NCBI RefSeq assembly: GCF_021347895.1 | Contig: NC_067132.1 | Coordinates: 2,108,001-2,172,000, forward strand | Direction of reading: 5' to 3' | DNA from: Acanthochromis polyacanthus | Lineage: Eukaryota > Chordata > Actinopteri > Pomacentridae | DNA: 64,000 nt | In this document: positions 12,149 through 23,284 of the stretch, one piece after another | Position numbering within the stretch: position 1 is the stretch's first letter | Layout of the letters: each line of letters begins with the position of its first letter | Program-made: the position numbers and the translations under genes | The notes under the pieces: generated by a model | Databases searched by the model: none | What the model saw: the letters and a program-made list of their open reading frames with translations, nothing else | What the model was told of the DNA's origin: nothing

Positions 12149-14593
12149 CAGGGCTTAAAGTTTTCCGGCGCTGCGCCGGATTTCCGGCGCATAGAAGTGT
12201 ACCATTTTTAAAAAATGATCTCCGTCCCGAAGGCTCCAAGCATGTGCGTCATTGTGCATTCAGTTGCTCCGCTTTAATCAATCAAACTCCAAATCCTATA
12301 TTAAAAAAAAAATACACCTTCTGTCCAGGTATGCGACTTTCTGATAGAACTTTTATCCAATTACAGTTTTCTAACTGCGAGTGCGCATCGACTGCTGGGC
12401 GCACGATATGCTGCGCCCTCTTGGTTCGGCATCGTCAGTGCTGCTGAGCCACTGATAAATAAGAGTATCCCACAAACAAAATCCAAATTTGCAATATTTG
12501 TTGGTGTTTTTTGTAACTATATTTAAAGGGAATTACTGGAAACACATTGATATATATATTGCATATTATTTATTCTATTTCTGCTTGGACTGTATACCCA
12601 TTTCATGTGTCCCAGCCCTGTGGCTGCCTGGTCTTCCAGAGCGCACGGAGCTCCAATCTGTGAGTGGTGCGGTGAAGAATCGAGCAGCTGATCACTGGTC
12701 AATAGCGTTGGAGCTCGTGTTTAGCCCAAAGACGCAGATACTAAAGTTTGCTCAGACTTTGTGTGACAGAGGAGAGAGGATGTGTCTCTGCTGATTAACA
12801 AAGAGAGCAGCCGCTGCCGCGATCCCTGAGCCGCATTGGCGTAAGTGCGTCAGTGGCGATGCGTGTGCACGCCCCACAGTCCCCATGGTTTCACCACAAA
12901 ATAAAAGCGGGCTTAGGTATTGAATTAAAAAAAAAGTAACAAAAACAGAAGTTGTTGATTTTGTTTGATTTCTTAATCTTTAAACATTTGCTATCTGTTT
13001 TACAACGGCAAAAGGAAAAAAAGAAACAGCTCTTTAGTTTGCTGGATTTTATTTTGAAAGGAGAAAAATCAAAGATCAAGCAATACGGATTTGTCCCGTT
13101 ATTCTACTCAGAACATCTGTTTAGTTAAATATGCACAAACTAATATGCACAAACTGAATGTAGCTTAGGTGATATGAACCTTTTTATTTGAGGACATGTA
13201 GGATGTTTGTAATAATGAGTTAAATAGCTCTCAGCAGATTTTGTGACCTTATGCATCCGAATGATGTCTAGCCACAAACAAAAAATCTCCAATCTTAAGC
13301 AAATATTGTTATTAAGAACAGAACGAACGTATGGGTTGTGTGAAATGAATAATGGATAGATAGTTAAATAAGAATGTTCTTAGCCTGCTTTTCACCGTTT
13401 TTTCTTCCCAAAATATCGATTAAAAAATAGAAACATTTAAATTGAAAGCCAACTGAACAAATTATACAGTGAATACATTTTTTCCCTTACCAAAAACAAA
13501 CAAAATGTGTGTCAGTTCAAATTGAAAATCAAATGATTTAAACTAATCACACAGATTATTGAGGTGTATCAAATGAGCAGTTACTAACGTGTGTATGTGT
13601 GGTTATGTGCTACAGAGGGCTTCTTAATCAGATCTTTGTGAGAAATGGGCTGACTCCAGAGGAAAAGGCCAGAGTAGAAGTTCTTCAGCATGAGCAGTCC
13701 ATTGCCGCCAGGACCCAGATAAACCAGATCAGGAAAGCCCGAATTTCTTTGCTAGTTACAGAGTTTGAGAGAGTCAGCATCATGATCAACTTATTCAGAG
13801 GAATCTTATATTGTGAGGCAATAACTAAAATTGCATTTAAGAGTTAATACTGGTACTTTTATTACCTGCTTAAATACAAAGTTGGTAAAGCAAGTGACAT
13901 ATGACAGTTTATTCTCTTGTAGTGTTCCAGAGAATATTAAACAAGTTAATTCTGTTGTCTGTGTTTTGCAGTTTATTTCAACAAACAACATTTTGAACAA
14001 CATGTTAAAAGAAAATGTTCAGAAAATTCACAAAGCAAAAACGAAAAAAGAAATGACTTTTTCAAACAGTATTCTCCAAGCACTTAATATTCTCTTGAGA
14101 CTGACACTTGAGATAATGTTGTAAGTAAAAATGGTGCCTTATGAAGGAAAGCTGCATAGTTTTGTAGCAGTTTTGTTGTGGTTGGTGTTGTTTTGAGTTC
14201 TTGTTAAATCTACTGAAGAGATAAAAATGATTAAAAGTTATTAATAATACATGTACTTGATTTTCATGATTTTTTCCCCTTTACACTAAAATAAATCTTT
14301 GCAATTATAGTGATGTGGTATTGAAACATCAGCACAAAAAAATCTGACTTGGGGCACTTTCTAAAATGTCTTAAGTTTTGGCCGAGTAAGGTTTTACATT
14401 TGAGCAACAATAAAATAGTGGGATCATAATGGGCATTATTTCCACCAGATGACCTCATATTTGCTCTGAATTAATAGAATCTCACATATATTGTGTTTTA
14501 GTGCGTTTTAAAACACATTTAAATACGTTTATTGACACTATAAATTGGATCTTAGAAGTTCAGGCTCAGGATTTTTTCTCACTTTAAGCCCTG
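12149..14593. mobile_element. hAT-like DNA transposon, 2.4 kb
   Basis: The left end CAGGGCTTAAAGT and the reverse complement of the right end CAGGGCTTAAAGT are identical for 13 bases. TATAGT abuts both ends (12143-12148 and 14594-14599). A hAT would leave 8 bp; two flanking bases differ, so either the TSD has mutated or this is another superfamily. The left 500 bp is GC-rich with palindromic 'ccggcgctgcgccgg'. A short exon-like frame sits at 13612-13790, but no complete transposase is readable, so it is probably non-autonomous or degraded. Confidence 0.72.
13612..13847 (+). pseudogene. Exon-like open frame inside the hAT-like element
   Basis: After an acceptor-like 'gtgctacag' at 13603-13611, an open frame reads about 45 codons of charged, helix-forming sequence including GLTPEEKARVEVLQHEQ and ARTQINQIRKARI. 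It then runs out into AT-rich sequence without an obvious donor. The composition is more protein-like than its surroundings. I do not recognise the family. It could be an exon of the element's own transposase or a captured host exon. Confidence 0.35.
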
Positions 14594-14599
14594 TATAGT

Positions 14600-15985
14600 G
14601 TTTGAGAAGCAGAGATCATCTTGAGAACGTTCTGTCACATTCCTTTCATATCCACACGCATGGATAACTCAGGAAACATGAGACAAGAGAGATACAAAAT
14701 ATACTTTCAGTTCATCCAGACCAAATTTCATATTTACTGAGTAGACTTGAGAAGATGATCGACCAGCTCAACTTGCTGAAATTGTTAGATTCCATATTTG
14801 TCCTCAACCCACTTAGTAAAGTAACCTAATTACCACAAACAGCTACATGTTTTCGTACACACACCTTACCACAAGCAATGACGTGACTGGAGCTCCTAAA
14901 TGGGTTGCAGAGCAGGACCACAATGGATTGGCAGCTGCTTCCTTCCCTGTAATTGAATGAGAAACATTTAGTTTAAAAGTAGTTATTTGTTTCAAATATC
15001 GCAAATACCCTCGGAACAACAGCACTTACTACAATCTGTAGCTTTAGGAGGAGTCCTTCACCATACCATTACCAGCCAAAATGATTATTGCATAAAATAA
15101 TTGTATTCCTAATGTCACATGTACTAGTGCTTTCCAAAAACTTATGTTGTAGCAACTTCAATATTATTCATAATTTAATGAAATTCAAGTAAACTGAAAA
15201 ATTCTTGCAAAATTTTAATTTAAGCAGTGAACCAACAAATCTAAATTTGTGCTTTCACCCCTTCACATCAAATGTTATGTTCCTGCCACCTATTTTACAC
15301 ACCTGACTTGAAAACCTTAAAGCAGAAGAACAGTATGGTCAAAATTAAATATTGAGACCTAACAACCTCTAGTTTCTTGTATTGTGTTTGTTCAGCATAT
15401 GTCAAAAACATAACCTTAATAGATACTCTTCAACAGAATAACAGTAAGCAATGGTCGATACTACCGGCAACGAGACTGTTTGAACGACCATTGGGACGTG
15501 TTGGGTTTTTTTTTCTTTTTTTTGGGGGGGGGGTTGTTTTTTTTAGACTGCGGACCCCACATTGTCAAAATTTTAAAGGGCATTGGATTGTAAAATTGTT
15601 ATATTTCACTGAACTGAAGGCCAATGTACTCTCCGAATTCCAAACAACCCCAGAAAAAGTAAAACTCTTTTTGTTTCTCCACCAAAATCATTACTGGGAT
15701 CTGTCGCTCCCTCATGTGTTTAGCTAAACACAAGGAGCCTGTCAAGAGGCCACAGGCTCAGATCAGTCAGTCTGTGTCAGCTGTATAAACAGTGTCACAA
15801 ACGCCTCGGATTGGACTACATTCAAATGTCTGTTCAAAGTAAACCCCACGTGTGTCAGACAATAAAATACAAAATCTGTTGCGAATCCACAGAGGACTCA
15901 AGACGGAAAACACACCTTTGTTACATACAGCCCTTCAAATCTGTAACTGACCATTCAGGGGGAAAAATGATCTTTTACGATTTTG
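14600..15985. other. No gene recognised; T/G homopolymer tract
   Basis: Non-coding sequence. A tract of T8, T8, G10 and T8 lies at about 15505-15546; frames that cross it are artefacts of the homopolymers. Confidence 0.4.
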
Positions 15986-17000
15986 ATACATTTACGATGA
16001 AAACTATATTTTGTTTTCACTGTACATGCTGCCACTTGGTCAACTCATCTCCAGTCACAACATCCAATTTCATTTCTACGCTGATGATCTCCAAATCTAT
16101 CTTCCGGTTATCCATAATGACCATGCTGCGCGAGACCCTCTCAATAACTGTCTCCACTCCGTCAAACAGTGGTTGTCCCGGAACTTCCTCCATTTGAATG
16201 AGGGACAGACTGATTATATTCTCTTCAGTCTTGACCCCACCTGTAGTTCCCCTGATTTTGGTTCATCCACACCACAATTTGCTCCTGCTGTGAGGAATCT
16301 GGGTGTCATTTTTGACGAGGGACTTAACTTTGAGAAGCAGATCAGTTTAGTTGTGAGGGCAAGCTTTTTCCAACTAAGGCTCCTGAGTCGGGTGAAACCA
16401 TTCCTGTCTCGGGCAGATTTGGAAAAGGCTGTTCACGCTTTCATCAGCTCGATGATTGATTATTGTAATACCCTTTATGCTGGACTAAATCACTCACTCC
16501 TCCATAAACTTCAGTTGGTTCAAAACTCAACAGCACGTCTCATCTCCAACTCTTCAAAGCACTTGCACATCACTCCGGTCCTTCTAGCGCTCCACTGACT
16601 TCCGGTGCACTTTAGAGTCCAGTACAAGGTCCTGCTGTTTGTGTTCATGGCCATAAACAGGCGTGCCCCTGCCTACATCTCAGAGCTGTTGGCAATTTAC
16701 CAACCTGCCAGGAGTCTACGCTCGTCTAGCAACACCTCCTTGGTTGTCTTTTGCCGTTCTTGGCCCTAAGCTTTGGAACTCTCTTACATCGCATTTACAG
16801 ACTATTTCAGATTTAAATGTTTTTAAATGTCGTCTGAAAACGCACTTGTTCCGTCTAAGTGTTTGACACTTAGCTTCCTTTCTGACTGTGTGTTTCTTAA
16901 ATTCTTTTTACTTATTTCTTTTATTTTACTGTGTTAAGCGCCTTGTGCTCCTTTTGGCTGTTGGAAACGCTATAGAAATAAAATTTGATTGATTGATTGA
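15986..17000 (+). mobile_element. 5'-truncated L2 LINE
   Basis: A reverse transcriptase remnant occupies 16009-16870. The 3' end reads 'aagcgccttgtgctcc' and 'gctatagaaataaa', and closes in a TTGA/ATTG repeat tail at about 16984-17000, typical of L2 elements. Only the last third of the usual ORF2 is present, as expected for a truncated LINE. Confidence 0.8.
16009..16866 (+). pseudogene. L2 reverse transcriptase, C-terminal half
   Basis: The frame opens inside the RT palm. FYADDLQIYLPV holds the catalytic Asp-Asp pair of motif C (about residues 26-28 of the readable part). It is followed by LHLNEGQTDYILF, the NLGVIFDE stretch and ARLISNSSKHLHITPVL, in the usual L2 order. A stop at 16596-16598 breaks the thumb region, and the readable protein resumes in another frame as far as about 16866. 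The intact enzyme would copy its RNA at nicked chromosomal DNA. The endonuclease domain is absent. Confidence 0.8.
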
Positions 17001-17598
17001 AAAAGTCATCCACATTCCTTTGGTTTCTACAAAAGCGCTGGATGGTCTGAGGGGGCACCCTGAAGGGGTCAATTGCACTGACTAGTTTTAATAGTGTTTA
17101 AAACCGTCCCTCATGCAAGGAAACAAAGTAGTCTGTTTCACAGACAGATTATGGACACAGATACATTGATTCCCTGAGTTTTCTCACAATGCCTCTAGCA
17201 ACCATGCCCAAAGTTTTAGGTTTCACCGTCAAAGCAAAGGTTATTTTCCTCATGCTTTTAGCTTGTTGAATCATTTAAGTTACATAGGCACCTACCCGCT
17301 CCCTTTAGCTGCACAACAATAGCATCTGCTTGCGTGAAAGTGTTTACCACAAATTTCCTGAAACCTGAAACCCGAGGCATACCCGCACCTGACCATTACA
17401 GACAGCAGTTAAAAAGCTACTCACATGCTCACATCCAGCGGTTGGTGTGGGTATCTCATGACAGACGTCTTTATTCAGCACGCTTTGAACATGGGTGAAA
17501 AGCAGATAGGCCACTGTGCTGAGGTCCGAGGTGTCAAGTATGTGTGGGATTTCTGAGTTGTGTTTATCACGGTTGTCCCTCCTGTTTTCAGCCTCACG
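17001..17598. other. No gene recognised
   Basis: Nothing with a family motif. The minus-strand frame over 17344-17673 runs across the small retroposon at 17612 and has no recognised homology. Confidence 0.35.
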
Positions 17599-17611
17599 AG
17601 ACCTGCTCTCT

Positions 17612-17683
17612 CTATGAAGTCTATGTATGCGTAAATACATCCCACTGTAAATAATATATAAAAATATGCACAATAAAAAAAAA
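17612..17683 (+). mobile_element. 72-bp retroposed fragment with poly-A and 13-bp TSD
   Basis: The 13-bp sequence AGACCTGCTCTCT occurs directly before (17599-17611) and after (17684-17696) a 72-bp insert that ends in an A-rich tail with an AATAAA hexamer. This is the mark of LINE-driven target-primed reverse transcription. The body is too short to assign to a family. Confidence 0.75.
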
Positions 17684-17904
17684 AGACCTGCTCTCTGATA
17701 GGACGTCCATTTGAAGAGTTATACTCCACCACCATTGCGAGATTACGCGCGTTGCTGAGTTGATCCATAATCATGATGATGATGACGGTCACGATGCTTG
17801 TAATAGTTGTAGTAATGGATGGTTTGGAGCCTGGCTTTTTATTCATTTTTAACTATCGGCCTTCACTCACCTGTTAAATTTCTCGGGCTAATTTTCCAGC
17901 ATAT

Positions 17905-18015
17905 CTAAATCTGTTTTTCACCTCCAAGATTTCGCTCGTCTAAAACCTCCTTCACTTGATTGAGTTTATCTTGGTCCACGTTTAGTTTTTGCAACTCTTT
18001 AGTTTTTGCAACCCT
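17905..18015 (-). pseudogene. Polinton-type integrase, C-terminal tail
   Basis: The minus strand reads ELQKLNVDQDKLNQVKEVLD then ERNLGGEKQI and a stop. I recall this as the chromodomain-proximal tail of integrases in Maverick/Polinton elements, directly following the 'GTFYY' stretch of the same protein. Here that upstream part is found only beyond 19036, so the gene was split by the LINE at 18016-19035. A 17-bp direct duplication around 'tttagtttttgcaac' lies at the junction (about 17979-18013). Confidence 0.6.
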
Positions 18016-18862
18016 GTTAGTCACAGCCACCTGGGAGGCTGTGAAAAACAGGACCATCACCTGGGCTGACATGTGGAGGACACCACTGGCAAGACTGAGC
18101 TTCCAGATTAGGGCCACCTATGACCTACTCCCAAGCCCCCAGAACCTTCTGGTCTGGTACGGCACCAAAGAACCCTGCCAGCTCTGCAACATCCCGAACC
18201 CAAACCTCAAGCACATCCTCTCCGGCTGCAAGACTGCATTGTCGCAGGGCAGGTACCGATGGCAGCATGATAAGGTCTTGCAGAGACACTGGAAATCCAC
18301 AGATTGGAAGCAAACAGGGCTGGCAAATCTAGAGCCCAGAATTGCATCCAGTTTGTCAGGCAAGGGAGAGAGACTCAGCACCAACTCAGCACCACACACT
18401 AAAGACCAGGCGCTCCCTCCTATCACTAGGGGGTTAGTGGCAGCTAGCAGTTGACCTCGATTGCCAGCTGAAATTTCCTCCAGAGATCACCACATCATCT
18501 CTACGCCCAGACATTGTGCTATGGTCAGCTTCTGCCAGAGCAGTGATCATGGTAGAGCTGACTGTAACATGGGAAGAAGGGATGGAGGCTGCATATGAGA
18601 GGAAGAAGGAGAGGTATGCAGAGCTGTCAGCCACGTGCCAGCAAGCTGAATGGAAAGCTTTCACTTTCCCACTGAAGTCGGGGGCAGTGGTTTCACCGGG
18701 ACATCCACTCAGCGGCTCCTGAAAACTCTGGGAGTAACAGGTTCAAAAAGGAAGCGGGCACTTTGAGATTTGGAGGAGGAGGCAGAGCAGGGAAGCTTCT
18801 GGCTCTGGCTCTGGAGAAAGGACAAGGCATGGGGAAAAGAAGGATCCTAAGCAGGCTGCAGG
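18016..18862 (+). pseudogene. LINE ORF2 C-terminus: zinc knuckle and PD-(D/E)xK-like endonuclease
   Basis: The frame reads TWADMWRTPLARLSFQIRAT, then CQLCNIPNPNLKHILSGCKT (a Cys-x2-Cys...His...Cys knuckle, about residues 75-95), then GRYRWQHDKVL. After a stop at 18452 another frame continues with RPDIVLWSAS, MVELTVTWEEG and ERKKERYAEL, which fits the Asp, Glu and Lys of a restriction-like endonuclease fold. Such enzymes nick the target for primed reverse transcription. Stops and frame changes show it is dead. The clade is inferred from domain order only. Confidence 0.62.
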
Positions 18863-19035
18863 GAGTGGTAGGGAGACATCCCTACCACTGCCCCACCACC
18901 CCGGGATGTTCCGGGAATAATGGGGCTAAACATTGACGAAGAGTGACTCCCAGCTGACGACCCTGCAGCCTGCACAATGCCACTGGCGGAGGTGCGACAG
19001 GCAGAAATGCCAAGCAGGTGAACCACCTGTGCTTA
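18016..19035 (+). mobile_element. LINE 3' part with restriction-like endonuclease
   Basis: A plus-strand LINE remnant sits inside the minus-strand integrase. It keeps the C-terminal part of ORF2 and a short 3' untranslated region ending near 19035. The protein is described separately. The type of endonuclease places it among R2/R4/NeSL-like LINEs rather than the APE-type L1 or L2 seen elsewhere in the window. Confidence 0.65.
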
Positions 19036-19880
19036 CAATAGTAAAAAGTACCTCTTTTAGGTTCTCCACCATAATCTTTGAGTTTGTACACAGGGGGCAG
19101 ATGAGGTATACATTCAGACACCGTAAACACCTTGTCGGTATAATTATGCTCATATTTTTTAATCAAACACTCCTCGCAGCTTCTCACCAGATCCATCTGT
19201 TTAAAATTCATCTTGAACTCACCTTTGTAACGTAGAGGACAAGAACAGTACAGGATTTGAAGAACTTGAGGTATATTTTCACTCGTCATTTGCATAGGGA
19301 TCAATTTTATACTACTGTGATAACTGTTGTAACTTTTCACGAAATCCTGCAAAACCTCCAAATATCTACGGGTGTTTTCAGCCAAAAAATAACTCCACAT
19401 TCTAGTTTTTTAGAGTATGGTTAAATCTCTCCACCACCGAAGCTTTCAGATCACTGCCAGTGATCTAAAAATGTACTATGCCATGTTTGTTCATCAACTC
19501 ATGTTAAAGAATTATTTACCAGCATCCCTATGTAACTTTTCGGGGGTCAAGGGCCCCTACGACCTCGGTCACAGTTTTTTTCTTTCAACTCATATGTATG
19601 CTTTTTTTGAAAATACATCTATGACGGTGAAGAGATAATGATAACTGTCGTTTTGTTTTGCCAGGCATTGCATGTTGCACAGGTCAGCTTGAAATTAATT
19701 AAAAATCTTGGTACAAACAGTTTGTTTCTGAGAAAGTGTATTCTCGCCCATTTATACAAACATCCTGATCGACCAAGAAATCTTTAACTCTTTTTACATT
19801 AACTTTTTCCCCATTTCATCCTGACCACCTCTGCAGAGCCTATCTACTCCACCAAAGCTCGCAGGGTGAGAGGGGTTATA
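19036..19880 (-). pseudogene. Maverick/Polinton-type integrase remnant
   Basis: On the minus strand, from right to left, fragments appear in the expected order. There is HPASFGGVDRL near 19865, KDFLVDQDVC near 19780, and ADLCNMQCLAKQNDSYHY then LFTVIDV near 19640-19690, which carries the first catalytic Asp of an rve-type core. Then come ASVVERFNHTLK near 19430 with the final Glu, and MWSYFLAENTRRYLEVLQDF with VFTVSECIPHLPPVYKLKDY (18990-19400). Frame breaks separate several pieces. This integrase type inserts large self-synthesising Polinton elements. No Polinton polymerase, ATPase or capsid gene was recognised nearby, so only a scrap of the element may remain. Confidence 0.7.
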
Positions 19881-20104
19881 ATACAGCTTTATAATTATAG
19901 GTTATAATACAGTGATAGATGCATTTATCACACATGTTGCTTGCAGGTTTCTCCAGAGTATATGGAACAGAACCAGGAAATCCACACTTTTTTTTTTTTA
20001 AATAATGGAATAAAGATTCATTTTTTCTCACTCTAGATTCACTCAACAACAAAAACAAATCATCAGGGTTTATCAGACAAATAGTAAAACTTATATACAA
20101 CGAT

Positions 20105-20215
20105 GGCTAAAAAACTATTAAACTAAATCTTTTTGATAAATTTTGAAAACAACAAATAATAAAACCTAATCAAACCAAGAGTCAAACTATTCTCCGCAAA
20201 ACATTTTTTGTCATT
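20105..20215. repeat. Degenerate A-rich tandem repeat, left part
   Basis: Shares 'aaaacctaatcaaac' and 'gcaaaacatttttt' with 31680-31850. The two blocks are separated by the L1/L2/CACTA nest and look like one ancient tandem array of roughly 75-bp units in which the L1 landed. Confidence 0.45.
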
Positions 20216-20266
20216 TCAGTTTTGAGTTTTCTTTTTCATAACAACAATAAAATATACATCACAACC

Positions 20267-20303
<37 letters not shown>

Positions 20304-20304
20304 C

Positions 20305-20356
<52 letters not shown>

Positions 20357-20400
20357 ACCCCGCCCTCCCCCCCCCCCTCACCCACCCCCCGCCCCCCCCC

Positions 20401-20436
<36 letters not shown>
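20267..20436. repeat. ~170-bp poly-C tract followed by A14
   Basis: Nearly uninterrupted C on the plus strand, with about a dozen scattered G, T or A bases, ending in a run of 14 A. It produces proline- or glycine-only frames that are not genes. Such a length is rare and also prone to sequencing and assembly error. Confidence 0.9.
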
Positions 20437-20446
<10 letters not shown>

Positions 20447-20635
20447 AAAACCCACAAGAACAGAATGTGGACCAATCAAGATATATCTAATGATGGCAGA
20501 GGGTCTTCTTTTGTATTAAATGGACAGAAAATATATCTATCTATTATGTTTTTTCATGGACATTATGAAACTTAGAAATTAATGTCTTGTAAGCAGCGGC
20601 GTCAGTCATCCATTCCACCCATCCTCATTTTGGGT

Positions 20636-21190
20636 CTATGAGGACTTTTCCGAATCCAGGATTAGTCTGGCAGCCACCACAAATGCAGCGACCACCAGGC
20701 CGGACGTTTCTCTCATACACTCGGAGAGCATGAGAGATGTGTCTCCCAGCAAGCACAACTGAGATACAATTGGGATAGACAAACCTGTCCATTTTTCCAA
20801 TTTTTTGATAGCTTCAGTCCAAAATGGAAAAACTAAAGGACATTCCCAAAAACAATGGAGATATGTACCAGTGTCTGTTCCACATTTCCAGCAAGTATCA
20901 GTTTGTAACAGGCCCATTTTAAATAGCCTTGAAGGTGTAAAATAATATCTACATACCATTTTATAGTAAATAAATTTACTTCTCACATCTCTACTTGCCC
21001 ATCCTTTTTTTTGAAATAATATTCTTCCAAGCCTCTTCATTCATCTCAGATTGTAGATCCCTTTGCCAGCTCAATCTTAGACCATCACATACAGATACAG
21101 TACCTTGATAAGACAAAAGCTTATTGTAAAACACTGATGCTGACTGAAGATGACTAGCGTTTGACACAATCGACCACAAAAATTTATTAC
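20636..21190 (-). pseudogene. L1 ORF2 C-terminal region
   Basis: The minus strand reads SNASHLQSASVFYNKLLSYQ (near 21120), LRLSWQRDLQSEMNEEAWKN, then in a shifted frame YKMVCRYYFTPSRLFKMGL and CWKCGTDTGTYLHCFWECPL. The last has the Cys-x2-Cys...His...Cys knuckle that closes L1 ORF2. It ends at a stop at 20636. A frameshift lies at about 21000, in the T-run 'cctttttttt'. The reverse transcriptase core is missing: the copy is 5'-truncated. Confidence 0.75.
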
Positions 21191-21199
21191 AGCATCTAT

Positions 21200-22830
21200 A
21201 GAACATTCAATTGGCATTAAAGGGACAGCACTGGACTGGTTTAAATCCTACTATCAGATAGGTTCCAGTTTGGCATGTCAACAATAACTCTTCTGAGCAT
21301 ACTAAAGTTAATCATGGAGTTCCTCAGGGTTCTGTCTTAGGACCGATACTTTTCACATTATACATGCTTCCTTTAGGCAATATTATTAGGAAGCATTGTA
21401 TTAACTTCCATTGTTATGCAGATGACACACAATTGTATTTATCTATGAAGCCAGATGAAACTGATCAGTTAGCTAGACTGCAAGATTGTCTTAAGGACAT
21501 TAAAACCTGGATGACTTTTAACTTCCTACTGCTAAATTCAGACAAAACTGAAGTCATTGTATTTGGCCCCAAACATCTTAGAAACTCGCTTTCAAAGCAA
21601 ATAGTTACTCTGGATGGGCATCACATTGGCCTCCAGTACTACTGTGAGGAATCTTGGAGTTATTTTTGACCAGGACATGTCCTTTAACTCGCACATAAAG
21701 CAAGTCTGTAGGACTTCCTTATTTCACCTGCGTAATATTGTAAAAATCAGGAACATTCTGTCTCAGAGTGATGCAGAAAAATTAGTTCATGCTTTTGTTA
21801 CTTCCAGGCTTGACTATTGCAATTCCCTATTATCGGGTTGTCCAAATAGCTCTCTCAAACATCTACAGTTGATCCAAAACGCTGCTGCAAGAGTACTGAC
21901 AGGAGTTAGCAAAGAGATCATATTTCCCCTATACTTGCTTCTCTTCACTGGCTTCCTGTTAAATCCAGAATAGAATTTAAAATCCTTCTCCTGACATATA
22001 AAGCTCTTAATAACCAATCTCCATCATATCTTAAAGATCTGATTGTACCTTATTATCCTAGTACAGGGGTCACCAACTATATTTGCCAGAGGGCCAGAAT
22101 TTACCGGGACAGTCACTTTGGGGGCTGGACCCTCAAACAAAAATTAAATAAAAATCGAATTTGGCATAACATTATTATTTGATGTTTATTTTTATATTTT
22201 TCCATTTCATTCCAAAACTGAAGGCATTTTTAGCCTTTATGAGTCCGTGCTCCTATCACCTGTACCACAGTCAACCACTAGGAGTGATAGAGATATTTTG
22301 CCTCATCTCAAGTCAACTTTATTCACAGAGCACTTGAAAAAGAAACACCGCAGAAGTGACAGGAAAAGGCCTCTTAACATGGGTAAAATGGCACTCTCTA
22401 AAGGCCACGAAACGAAAGTTGATGTGGAAAACAGATCCTTTAATAATGACTGGACTGACTGCTTTAATAGTGTGGACCACATGATATTTTCTCTTTGATC
22501 CTCACAATTTTGGAATCCAGTCGCGGGCCGGAATTGGACGGTTCGGCGGGCCGGATTCGGCCCGCGGGCCGCCAGTTGATGATCACTGTCCTAGTAAAAC
22601 TCTTCGTTCTCAAACTGCAGGCTTACTTCTTGTTCCTAGAATTTCTAAAAGTAGAATGGGAGGCAGAGCCTTCAGTTATCAGGCGCCTCTCCTGTGGAAC
22701 CTGCTCCCAGTTTGGGTTCGGGAGGCAGATACCCTCTCTATTTTTAAGACCAGGCTTAAAACGTTCCTTTTTGACAAATCTTATAGTTGGGGCTGACTGG
22801 GTGACCCACAGGGGTTCGGCTTGTGTCTTC
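21200..22830 (+). pseudogene. L2 reverse transcriptase remnant (split)
   Basis: The protein path runs IKGTALDWFKSY near 21215, then a 'GVPQGS'-like region in shifted frame near 21315. [14 protein letters not shown] (with the Asp-Asp pair) lies near 21415, then [16 protein letters not shown], a frame change near 21630, and [20 protein letters not shown] with SRLDYCNSLLSG. It stops near 21970. After the hAT insertion, SRMGGRAFSYQAPLLWN and TLSIFKTRLKTFLF follow (22650-22770). Gene order and motifs are those of L2 ORF2. At least three breaks kill it. Confidence 0.8.
22064..22588. mobile_element. Non-autonomous hAT MITE inside the L2
   Basis: Starts CAGGGGTCACCAACT and ends AGTTGATGATCACTG, inverted with two mismatches. 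TCCTAGTA (8 bp) flanks both sides (22056-22063, 22589-22596). Removing the element and one TSD rejoins L2 coding sequence. Subterminal 'gcgggccg' palindromic sequence is typical of hAT. There is no transposase. Confidence 0.92.
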
Positions 22831-23284
22831 ATTGCACAGCTGACTCCCTCTTGGTCGTCCCTTCGTTCTGCCTCTTGTCATGCTGCTATAGGCCTATAGG
22901 CTGCTGGGGGACTTTTCTTGACGCACTGAGCCCTTCTCTATCTACCTTTACATTTAATATGTATACCGTTATTGCAGTACATTCACTCTGTTTCCCCCTG
23001 TGCTATTTCTCCGAGTGTCCCTGGTCCCAGAGCTGGATGCTTCAGATCTGCAGTCGATGTTCCACCAGCTGGTCCAGTCTCCACCATGTCCACTGTGGGA
23101 TGCTGCTGCTGACCTTCCTCCAGCCCTCTGCTTCCAACCCCTTTTCCACCAGTCAACTCTGCATTGCCTTCACTATACTGTTATGCTAACTTACATACTG
23201 TTTGAATTTTACTGCTAGTTATATATGGAGTATGTTTAATGTCAGAGCCGTACATCATAAGAGTAAACTACACAGCAAAATCTG

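Larger units (their letters stand above)
20216..21190 (-). mobile_element. L1 LINE, 3' piece (minus strand)
   Basis: Carries the C-terminal end of an L1 ORF2 (separate entry) and a 3' untranslated region ending near 20216. The collinear upstream piece is at 31500-31655. The two are separated by an inserted L2. A poly-C tract lies in the 3' untranslated part. Confidence 0.7.

Noticed and set aside
17960..18454. A host gene with a Cys-rich domain
   Set aside because: The Cys-x2-Cys...His...Cys stretch and the neighbouring PD...E...K residues are those of a LINE ORF2 end; the frame has stops.
20222..20575. Poly-proline and poly-glycine open frames on both strands
   Set aside because: They are translations of the poly-C tract and carry no coding information.
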